From Davidsoniella eucalypti (Eukaryota; Ascomycota; Sordariomycetes; Microascales; Ceratocystidaceae), in assembly GCA_004009845.1 (NCBI GenBank), contig RMBW01000006.1:548842-612841 (forward strand): a DNA stretch of 64,000 bases. The letters run 5' to 3'. The position numbers were made by a program, and so were the translations under genes. Shown one piece after another: positions 55,132 through 64,000 of this stretch (the stretch's first letter is position 1; each line of letters opens with the position of its first letter). Under the pieces are notes generated by a model. The model had not been told where the DNA came from. It saw only the letters and a list, made by a program, of their open reading frames with translations, and made no database searches.

Positions 55132-56357
55132 TTACGCCATACCAGCACTTAAACCGCCGTCGAGATTGAGGACACAGTTGTTGGCGTATTTGTTCTGTAT
55201 CAAAAACAGGGCAGCATGGGCTGTTTCGTCTACTGTGCCCAGGCGACGTAACGGGATGTTTTGAATAAGGGATTTCGCCTTGTCCGTAAAGATATCTTAC
55301 GGGTTGTTAGTTAGTGAGTTGTATCTTTAAGGGTCTATGATAGCCACTATGTCCGTTATCATTGTGATTATGCACCCCCTTTGTTATAGGCCATATTTGT
55401 TTTGTTTTGTATGCTACATCTTTCTAAGTTTGGGATTATGGAGTAGAAAGTCTGGCTAGATAACTGGCATCGGTTCAAGGGCGTTTAGGATAAACATGAT
55501 TATACGAACATCAAGCATATTCAATTTCATCTGATATCATCTTTGTGATTAAGGACTTACCGGATACCATTTTACTCTCTAAATAGCCTGGAACAAGGGC
55601 GTTGACTCTTATGCCTTGTGGGCCAAGCTCAACGGCAAGCGAGCGTGTATAGCCTAAAGCAAATTAGTCTCCCGTCTTACAAGTAATTATCTTGAGTAAT
55701 GATAGAAACCTTACCGAGAACACCAGCTTTGGAAGCAGCATAGACAGAGGCGCCTCTACCTCCAAGCAGAGCAAGTAAGCTTGATATATTGACGATACAG
55801 GCTGCGCTAGGTTAGCACGACATGAATACGGGCTATGATGGCATGAGATAGAACTAACAATCTCCCTCAGTCGAGGACTTGGATAGCGACCTTGAGAAGT
55901 ATTTGCAAGCCAACATTGTGCCGACAAGGTTAGTGTTAACTATATCTATCAAGTCTTCTTCTGGCAGCCGCTGTATCAGCTTATTCTGCGAGATCCCAGC
56001 GGCATTGATTAATATATTCACAGCTGAATTCTTGAGATATGTCCAGGATGAGTTAGCATCGATGATAGCTATAGTGGTAGTCCTGTGTATAGGCCAAGCT
56101 CGTCAACATACAGTCGTAATTTGATTAGCAACGTCTTTGAACTCGGCGCTCTTTCCGATATCAACGACGGAGTACCTGAGCTGGCTTGGCGAATTTGAGT
56201 CGACGGATAGCTTGGAAACGGCTTCGCTTAGGGCGGCTTCACGACGGCCTAGAAGTGTAATGTTCGCATCGGCGGCAACAAGGCTTTTAGCGATGGCGAA
56301 GCCAATGGCGCCAGTACCGCCGGTAATTACGGCATGTTTCCCAGCTAAGGGGATCAT
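55132..56357 (-). CDS. Short-chain dehydrogenase/reductase, 3-oxoacyl-ACP reductase / CBR4-like
   Basis: 253 residues from five exons: 56357-56112, 56030-55859, 55801-55715, 55653-55561 and 55295-55132. No exon exceeds 250 nt, so the gene is invisible as a single frame. The cofactor motif TGGTGAIG spans residues 12-19 and NAAG residues 91-94; the catalytic triad is Ser147, Tyr160 and Lys164 (VYAASKAG). The C-terminal PGYLESKM and NLDGGLSAGMA are typical of FabG-like enzymes. The presence of RR after LLG suggests NADPH preference. CBR4/FabG relatives reduce 3-oxoacyl-ACP in mitochondrial fatty-acid synthesis, but no targeting peptide is obvious, so the substrate stays open. Introns have branch-like GCTAAC sites; intron 4 is the longest at 265 nt. 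An alternative acceptor for intron 1 (CTATAG) is out of phase. Confidence 0.88.
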
Positions 56358-57407
56358 TATAAGCGTATGTGTTGGATAAACTATGCTTGAGATTGAAGGT
56401 GATGATAAGCTTATAATTTACGTATGCCGTATGATAGAGTTGCAAACATGTGGGTTTGTATAAACCCTAATTGACATGACTTATATCTCGATGGTAGGGT
56501 CAGGTCTACTAGGTAAGGCATATGGGACATTCAAGAAGACATGAATTGATATTGATATCTAAGAACTAGCACGACTTCATGTCCTCTTCAAGATGCTACA
56601 AAGATCGGTTCATCTGATGTCAGACATACACGATAAGCATCAGAACGAGCCATCCAGAACGATACAAGCGGCAATCAATAGTGCTATATGCAGCATCTAC
56701 CGTAGATTGGTAGCATTGCTAGTGGTCCTGTGGATATTTCTTGCCTTCTTTGCATATTCTTCCACCACAAGCCTTCACTACATCTCTTAATATTCCAAGC
56801 AAGATTTTATGTGATCGTTACCGTGTTAAGTGTCAAGTAGCATAAAACCGCCTATTTTGGTACCCCTGACCATTATCCAGATATTAGTAGAGCCCTAATT
56901 AGTGAAATTACAGGGGGTTAGATAGAAACGACATCAAGAAGCCAGGGAACGAAACAAGTGAGAAAAAAAAAGAACTAATCTTGGCGATTCAAAGTGAACA
57001 GCTTTGCGCTTTTGCGTCGTCAAGAATTTTGAAGCACAATTGCTTATTATTCTTTTCTTGGCTTGCGTTCGGCATTGGTATTTCTAGAGCCAACAACGAT
57101 GTATTTCTATTGATTTAACCAGAACCGAGGAATATTCTATTGGGCGTTCTTAAACTAGTCGGCTAATAATCGTTAGTGGCCATCAGAGCTTCATTGAACA
57201 GTGCCATCTCGACTTTAGCAAGCTATTCGATCTTTCTTTCTCGCCCAGTCGTTCCGATCTCGATCTCGATTTTGATATCGCCGCTATCGGCACTCTCGAT
57301 ATACCAAAGGACTTTGTGTCTTGGGGCCGAGTTGACCCTTCTGTTGCTAGACAAGCACAAAACCCACCAATATATCTTAGCCCTCAGTATTGATAACGCC
57401 ACCGATC
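56358..57407. other. Divergent promoter region of the reductase and phosphatase genes
   Basis: 1.05 kb of mostly AT-rich sequence. CGATCTCGAT-type repeats near 57256-57275 lie about 140 bases before the phosphatase start. No gene is supported. Confidence 0.55.
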
Positions 57408-59204
57408 ATGACTACCGGCGTCGAGGCTCAAGCCTCTGACATCCCGCCGCAGTCTAAACCCGGCTTCATTGACGCGGGGCTGCGAAGCCAAGACCATTGT
57501 AAGCCTCTCTGCGCCATTCATGGCTGTCCAAGATCGCCGAGCGAGCTACATTGTCCGGCTAATCCTCTCCCGATTGACGGGCCTCTATAGATAAGAAAGC
57601 GCTTCCACGGTGGCGCTACTCGATGCGCCAGAAGCTGATCCCCCTCGTCCGCTGGGAAACACCGTACCTCGCCGCCTTCCAACAATGGGCACGCTCGCCG
57701 CTTCTCGATAGTTACTTTGCCATCACGGCTAACCTGGGCACACATACATGCTTCATGATTGGCCTGCCCGTGCTCTTCTGGTGCGGCTTCGAGGCCTTCG
57801 GCAAGGGCCTCGTGCATATTCTGGCTAGTGGCGTCTTCTTCTCTGGCTTTGTCAAGGACATGCTGTCGCTGCCACGCCCGCTGTCGCCGCCGTTACATCG
57901 CATCACTATGTCGGGGAGTGCGGCTTTGGAGTATGGCTTTCCGTCTACGCATAGCACGAATGCTGTCTCCGTAGCCGTGTATAGTCTGTTGATGCTTTGG
58001 GACCCGAGTAATACCTTCTCGGCCTCTACTAAGCTCGGCTTGGAGTTCCTGTGCTATTTCTACGCGGCATCGATTGTTGTCGGCCGTCTGTACTGCGGTA
58101 TGCATGGCTTCTTGGATGTCATCTGCGGCTCGTTACTGGGCGCCGTCATTGGCTGGGTTGAGTTTAGCTATGGCCCGGCTCTGGACCAATATATGTACCA
58201 TAGTTCGTGGCTGGCACCTGCCATCACGACCGTGATCATCATCGCAATGGTCAGAGTGCACCCCGAGCCTGCCGATGATTGCCCGTGTTTTGACGACAGT
58301 GTCTCGTTTGCTGGTGTTGTGATTGGCTTGGAGTTTGGTACCTGGTGTTACGGTCGAGCTGGCTTCGATTTGCGAGTGCCTATTCACCTATCTGACTCGT
58401 TCCCTGCTATTGCTGCCTTGGGATGGCCTATTACCATTGCCCGTCTTGTGTTTGGTGTCATGGTGATTCTGGTTTGGCGTGAAGTCACCAAGCCCGCAAT
58501 GCTCCGTTTGCTGCCACACATCTTCCGTTTAATCGAGGGCGCGGGCCTAATTCTACCACGCCGGTTCTTCACTTCTGCCACTCAGTACAAGTATGTACCC
58601 GGTGGTGCCGAGTTCGACACTGTCTTCCCCCGCGTGTCTGATATCACCGGCGTGGTCTCGAGCATCCGCCACCCAGCTCGTGGCCGTGCAGTTTCCATTG
58701 GTCCACAAAGCGCTGCTGATGCGTACGAAACTATAGCGTATCGAGAGCGTAGACGACGAGAAAGCATCGGTAGCAACGGTAGCCTGCGTAGCAAGGCGAG
58801 CGCGATGGATCTTCGCCGTGAAGCTGAAAAGAGTGATGGTGTGTCTGGCGATAAGACTACGGCGGTTACTTCAGGCTCTGAGTTCATGTCAACTGTTGAT
58901 GTGCTTTCGGATGCAGCTTCAGATCTGCACGAGGACGAGATCAGCGATCGCGAGGTCTTTCTAAGACTCATTAAGCCCCGTGTACGATATGATGTTGAGG
59001 TAGTCACCAAGCTGGTCGTCTATACAGGTAAGCTTTTAGCGACCCATAATCTGCTGTCATTAAAAGATACTTGAACGCTAACTGATTGATCTTCTAGGTG
59101 TTGGATGGCTGAGTTCGTGGACAGTTCCGCTGCTATTCGAGCTTGTGGGTTTAGGTCTTTACGAATCACCGATTGTGCAGCTTGTAGCTCTGGCTAGACG
59201 GTAG
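57408..59204 (+). CDS. lcb3: Sphingoid-base 1-phosphate phosphatase (Lcb3-like, PAP2 superfamily)
   Basis: 544 residues from exons 57408-57498, 57591-59027 and 59098-59204 (GTAAGC donors, phase 1). Members dephosphorylate dihydrosphingosine and phytosphingosine 1-phosphate in the ER membrane, controlling long-chain-base levels. The three PAP2 phosphatase motifs are visible: VKDMLSLPRP (KX6RP, near residue 118), FPSTHSTNA (PSxH, near 148) and GRLYCGMHGFLD (near 195-205). Several hydrophobic spans surround them (for example PAITTVIIIAMV and IARLVFGVMVILVW), and after a disordered Ser/Arg-rich loop (about residues 370-470) a last span (SWTVPLLFELVGLGLY) lies in exon 3. Length suits fungal homologues (about 400-550 aa). 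The exon 1 start MTTGVEAQ is the first ATG. Confidence 0.92.
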
Positions 59205-61747
59205 AATTTGAAGCAATGTGTATATATACTATAGTAATACTCTAATTGTCCATTCTAAAGTTGAGCATAATTATTGTGTACGTTTGTAGAGACTCATATG
59301 CTTCTGGTCGTTTTCTCGAGGTAAGGTATTGCTCTATATCTATATATAGGAGTGCGCTCACATGCTTAAAGTGCCACTCACATACAGACATGATCGGAAC
59401 TAACTAAGCACGGTGGAATTGTTGGTCCAGGCTTGGGTCGATAGATCGCACACACCTTCTGAACCTTACGTGACTTCATGCTGATAGGATGCACTGTAAC
59501 TGAGTGACAGGTTCTGTCTCAGGAACCGACCGGTTCTATAGCCGGGCAGATGTTTATAACGAACTATGCATTATGTTGATGAGCCTGGCTAGGCCAGGAT
59601 ACAGCAAGTTGTTGATGTCGCCACAAAAAAAGAGAAAAAGAAGTCGGTGAACCCCTGGCGGGATCCGCCCCCCTTCGTCACATATGACAAGAACTCAGTG
59701 TTAGAGAAAAGCCAGACTTTGATCTGATAAGCTTGACAGAGAGAACATGGAGAAATGTATACTAATGTGAAGTCTAAGGAAAAATGCTTTGGTGTTCTAG
59801 AAGTCGCCACCGTGTAGAAGAGAACAATCCTAATTGTTGGACCTGCAGTAGTCACGATTGATGTGAATCAGCGAAAAAAAAAACATCAAGTCAACTACCT
59901 GGCTCACGATACCTTTCATAATTCATCTACAGGTTCTGGATAATCTATGCACGTGACTATGACAAAATAGAGATGGACATAATTTCGATTGATTTTCTTA
60001 TCAATCAGTAGGTGGGCGGTTTTGTTCGCGGTTGCCTGCCGCTTTGAGAAGAAAAAAGGGCAGTGGTTGGGCTGTTCCCGGTAAGCTTTTATTTTGTAAT
60101 AGATGAACGGTTTCTTAGTGAGACCCACTTATTTCTTTTTAAGACCAAAATAAATAGTACATGTATGCACGGCATTTTGGTGAATGCGTGTATAGCTATG
60201 GGTTTTTTTTTTCTTCTTTTATCTGCTCACCATCGAACGATTTACCAAAGCGGAGAAGTCAGTCCCAGGTACTTACGGTCTTAACGTCAATAATTACCAA
60301 AGCTGAAAAGGTAAACGTGCAAACAGATGGGAAAGAGCAAAAAATGTAGGAAAACAGCTGAAATCGCCTCCCTAACTCACGATATCTTTTCGTTTTGTAA
60401 ACTTTGGGTTGGCAGTGCTTTGATTTTCGCATATTTTTCGCGACTTGATTTAAACATCTCAGAAAAATATAGAAATATAAGATTAGCAAAAGCCAAATGT
60501 TGCACTACAAATTGAAAAGAGAAAAAAAAGGAAAAATAGACGAAATCTGTCTGATGATGTTTATTTTTATTTTTTTCACCAACTAAAATATCTTCAACCC
60601 AATTTTGGTGGCGGTTCATGTTTCTCTATAGTTATACTATCGGAACAAACCAATAGCCTATATTTGTAGTGCTACTATAGACGGTTTGATGGTACGTAAA
60701 TAGAATAGGGAAAAAACTACGGCGCTGCTCAGACAGGCTTTAGGGCGCTAAAAAGGCCCTAACGGGCCCTTCTATAGATCGCCGCTGTTACAGGCTCCAC
60801 TAGCCTAGGAAAGTGTTCCTTCTAAGCAGGCTTTAGGGCCTTGTATTTTTCCCCTTGTCGATAAATCTTATGATGCTTAGACAGAAGGCGGCGGAAGACG
60901 AAGCCATCTTTACAGATGGATTTCCTCTTTTTTTCCCCATTATTTATGGTATTGTTTTGTCTGGGAGAGCCCATTTGTAGCCCGCTAGTGTATCTTTCGG
61001 GGCCTGTTTTTGTGCTGCATTTTGGTACACTATCTTGCTTTAGGCGGCTTGTTATCTAGGCTGTATTCTTGCCCCAGGACAAGACCACTGAAACTAAAGC
61101 CTAAATGGAGTCTGAAGCCTAGGCCTACAGCGCACTGCTTTTTCTCAGGTCATTCCAATTTTTCCTTCCAAACCCAACATCGTCACCAAAAGAATTCTCC
61201 GCCAATTTCGCGCCCAGCAAGACTTCTTTCAACCTATTCCACTGCTAACTAAGGACAGAAGATTATTTTATCTTATTTTTTTATGCTGATGACGCTGACC
61301 AGAGCGCTAAATCGAGTCTTTCGCACGCATGTCCTTTTTTCGCCAACCTGACTCTATCTACAGGTCATCTCTCTAGACGATATCATCATATTATCTATCA
61401 ACATTAATATTTTTTGATCGGAGCAAGCCTGCCCGTCAAATAAAATTCCATCCGTCCACAAAGAAGAAAGCCAGCATCCACTAACTGGCCAAGGCGATTG
61501 ATTTTTTGATTCGTTAATTCGTCGATTCCTTGCGACGTCAGCTCCAAATACTGGGCCGACTGCATCACCAATCAACATCAACAGCGCCAGATAGTAGCTG
61601 AAATCAGAAGAAAAGAGTACAGAAGAGCAGAGGAGGAATAGAGCACAACACGCGGCTCTGGCTTTGGCTGCATAAGCCCGACTTTTCCTATTCCGCCGAA
61701 CCGCCGCTTGAAGACCGCCTAGTAGACAAGCAGGCAGATAGACGGAC
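59205..61747. other. 2.5 kb gene-free interval before the KDM4-like gene
   Basis: Mostly AT-rich. Around 60700-61150 short CTTTAGG/CCTAAAG sequences recur, including two exact CAGGCTTTAGGGC copies. The last 500 bases are probably promoter and leader of the demethylase gene. No protein gene is supported. Confidence 0.6.
60734..60839 (+). repeat. Direct repeats CAGGCTTTAGGGC in a possible degenerate element
   Basis: Exact 13-mers at 60734-60746 and 60827-60839, 93 bases apart. Between them is the self-complementary-looking GGCCCTAACGGGCCC. The outer flanks AGGGAAAAAACTAC (left) and GTATTTTTCCCC (right) are loosely inverted. No clear target-site duplication was found. Confidence 0.5.
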
Positions 61748-64000
61748 ATGGCCACCGCAACTGCGATTCCGCCATCGCTCGATGCGCCAATCATGGCCCA
61801 ACAACAGGCCTCTTTATCGTCACCGTCGTCATCACAGGCCCTGCCACAGCTCGCCGTCGATCTATCTTCCCAGTCACAACCAGGCCCCGAGAGCACTACG
61901 GGCCAGAGCAATAGCAGCCCGCAGCAACAACCGCCGCAAGATCCCAGCTCGGCACCGATAATAGCAATGCCCGAAAGCATCGGCACTACATTAGCCGACC
62001 AACAAACCGAGAACACAGTATCTGTATGCGCTGCCGACGACGACGATACCGATAACGAATCCGAGTTGAGCGAGTGCGACGAGTCTTTCGAGGCCGGTGC
62101 TGCTGGTCCGAAAGTAAACAATAGCAGTAAAAACAACACCGGCAATAGTGAGGAGGGCAACAGTAGCAGTTCCCATGCTAGTGCCGATGCCAACCCGGAG
62201 TCGATCTCTACGGCAGCTGACACAGACAGCACACAAAATACCGCCTCAGAAGCTGCCCCAGGAGATATTCCCGAAGACACCCCCGAAGATGACATTGGCG
62301 AGGTTCTTCCGGCTGAGTGGTCCGGCAAGGTTCCCATTTTCCGGCCGACAATGCACCAATTCAAAGATTTCAAGAAATTTGTACGTCTGCCTTTTCTCGT
62401 GTTCTCTCTTGATATATTTTTTCCCGGCGGATTTCCTCGTTGGAACATTAACAAACCTTATGTCAAATAATCCGCCCTGAGTGACGTCGCTTACTGACTT
62501 TATATGCCTTTTTTGGCCTGGTTTACTGCATGCATAGATGGAGACGGTCGACCAATATGGAATGACGTCAGGAATAATCAAGATTATCCCACCTGCAGAA
62601 TGGAAAGACTCGCTTCCGCCCATCGACGACCTTGTAAAGCAAGTGCGCGTCCGCAACCCGATCAAGCAAGATATCATGGGCTCTTCCGGCACCTACCGCC
62701 AAGTTAACTTTGTCCACGGCCGCCTTTACAACGTCCCCCAGTGGCGCGCTCTTTGCGACCAGAGCGAGCATCAGCCACCGGCTCGTCGCGGCGAGCGCAG
62801 AGCAAACGCCGACAAGCCACGGCCACCGCCCGCTCCGAAAACGACCAAGAAGGCCTCATCGTCGGCGCCTTCTAGCGGAGCGTCTACGAGTAAGAAGCGC
62901 GGCCGGCCATCGCGGAGGAGCACTCGCTCCAGCGGCAAGACCGAGAACGACGAAGACGAAAGTAGGCCCATGACACCTGTTTCGTCCAAAGACGAAGAAG
63001 ACGAAGTCGTAGCGTCCATCGAAGACGAGACGGCCACAAACGCAAGCTCGAGTGCCGTGCCGGAAAGGCGAGGAGGCCGTATGGGTGCCGTCAAGATCGA
63101 AAAGACACCAAAAGAGGAAAAGATGCAGTCGACCTCTGCACGGCGCAAGTTCAGCAAGCGCGAGGGCTCGGCAAAAATCGACGAGGAGGCCTTCAAGGAC
63201 TTCGACTATCATATGGACGTATCAGAATTTACGCCTGAGCGATGTGAAGAGCTCGAGCGCATATATTGGAAGACGCTCACATATGCGCAACCACTCTATG
63301 GCGCCGATCTGATGGGCACGCTCTTTCACGAGGAAACAGACCAGTGGAACCTAAATAAGCTACCCAACCTGCTCGATGTGCTTGGAACCAAGGTGCCCGG
63401 TGTCAACACTGCCTACCTGTATCTTGGCATGTGGAAGGCCACGTTTGCCTGGCATCTGGAAGATGTAGATCTGTACAGCATCAACTATCTTCATTTTGGC
63501 GCTCCGAAGCAGTGGTACAGCATTTCCCAAGCTGACGCACGTCGCTTCGAAGCTGCTATGAAGACGATATGGCCCCAAGAAGCCAAGGCCTGCGGCCAGT
63601 TCCTGCGCCACAAGGGCTTCCTCATCTCTCCGCAGCATCTCAAGAACCATTTCAACATTACCGTGAATAGGGTAGTTTCGTACCCAGGCGAATTCGTGGT
63701 GACATATCCGTATGGTTACCACTCCGGGTACAACCTAGGCTACAACTGTGCCGAGGCTGTCAATTTTGCCCTGGACACTTGGTTGCCGATGGGCAAGATT
63801 GCTAAGCGGTGCGAATGTGCCGAGGCGCAAGACAGTGTGTGGGTCGACGTGTACGAGATCGAGCGTAAGCTCCGTGGCGACCCAGAAGAGGAGGAAGAGT
63901 ACGAGTACATCGAAGTAGAAGTCGAGGACGACGAAGAGGACGATGATGACGACGAGCACACTCACGGCATTCCTTCGCCTGCAGACTCGAGTAACGGCAA
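61748..64000 (+). CDS. rph1: JmjN-JmjC histone lysine demethylase, KDM4/Rph1/Gis1 type (3' end outside window)
   Basis: 698 residues are visible from exons 61748-62380 and 62538-64000 (donor GTACGT, acceptor CATAG, phase 0); the frame is open at the window end. The first 195 residues are Gln/Ser/Asp-rich and disordered. The JmjN domain spans the intron: PIFRPTMHQFKDFKKF then METVDQYGMTSGIIKIIPP. A basic, AT-hook-like linker (KKRGRPSRR) follows, and then the JmjC domain. His517 and Glu519 (WHLED) and His606 (GYHSGYN) are the Fe(II) ligands, all present, so catalysis is expected. YGADLMGTLF and HFGAPKQWY are family hallmarks. KDM4-type enzymes demethylate H3K9/H3K36 tri- and dimethyl marks; yeast Rph1 and Gis1 also carry C-terminal zinc fingers, which would lie beyond the window. 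A run of Glu/Asp (about residues 663-682) follows the JmjC core. Confidence 0.92.

Noticed and set aside
61354..62454. 366-codon minus-strand open frame opposite the KDM4-like first exon
   Set aside because: The plus strand has a clear JmjN-JmjC gene with matching splice phase; the reverse frame is low-complexity Ser/Leu-rich and matches nothing.
1..64000. CRISPR arrays, rRNA or intact transposons
   Set aside because: No regularly spaced direct repeats, ribosomal sequence, transposase or reverse-transcriptase motifs were seen; the window is fungal nuclear DNA.

Overview
This window is nuclear DNA of a filamentous ascomycete (Pezizomycotina). The evidence is: short introns with GTAAGT/GTATGT-type donors, CTAAC-like branch sites and YAG acceptors in most genes; ATP-citrate lyase encoded by two separate subunit genes; fungal-type kinetochore, septin and cell-wall genes; and the fungus-specific FunK1 kinase family. 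Similarity recalled for the kinetochore and kinase proteins suggests Sordariomycetes or a close class, but I cannot name the organism. I reconstructed 23 protein genes (two cut by the window edges, one with an internal stop) and one pseudogene. Exon joins were checked by phase arithmetic and family motifs. No tRNA, rRNA, CRISPR array or intact transposon was seen.

Layout. 0-9 kb: the two ATP-citrate lyase genes, acl2 (-) and acl1 (+), head to head across an unusually long 5.4 kb gap, then a mitochondrial ribosomal protein (uL30m). 9.8-20.3 kb: eaf3 (-), an Nkp2/Cnl2 kinetochore gene (+), a secretory-pathway thioredoxin-like membrane protein (-), a CENP-Q/Fta7 kinetochore gene (+) and an unrecognised 716-codon reading frame (-) broken by one TAG. 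20.3-28 kb: 7.6 kb with no gene I can support. 28-35.6 kb: a Ser/Thr-rich repeat-containing cell-surface protein (+), prefoldin subunit 4 (-) head to head with CENP-W (+), and a YAG7-like RGG-box protein (+). 36-43.9 kb: an AT-richer accessory island with a decayed kinase-like pseudogene (-) beside an intact FunK1 kinase (+). 43.9-64 kb: dense housekeeping genes: ski8 (-), queuosine salvage protein (+), DNA polymerase delta subunit 4 (-), septin cdc10 (-), mitochondrial bL32m (+), SUMO E1 subunit uba2 (+), a short-chain reductase (-), a sphingoid-base-phosphate phosphatase (+) and the 5' part of a KDM4/Rph1-type JmjN-JmjC histone demethylase (+).

How genes relate. acl1 and acl2 encode the two subunits of one cytosolic enzyme making acetyl-CoA, and their divergent arrangement suggests coordinated expression. 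Nkp2, CENP-Q and CENP-W are all inner-kinetochore (CCAN) subunits within 20 kb; two of these promoters carry ACGCGT cell-cycle-box sequences. Eaf3 and the KDM4-like protein are chromatin regulators, and acetyl-CoA from ACL feeds histone acetylation, but nothing in the sequence shows a dedicated pathway joining them.

I did not find a convincing new multi-gene system. The items most worth checking are the lone in-frame TAG in the orphan gene, the kinetochore gene grouping, two genes whose first coding exon is just the ATG, the decayed/intact kinase pair, and an 11-bp perfect dyad enclosing three TGGCGC motifs upstream of uba2.
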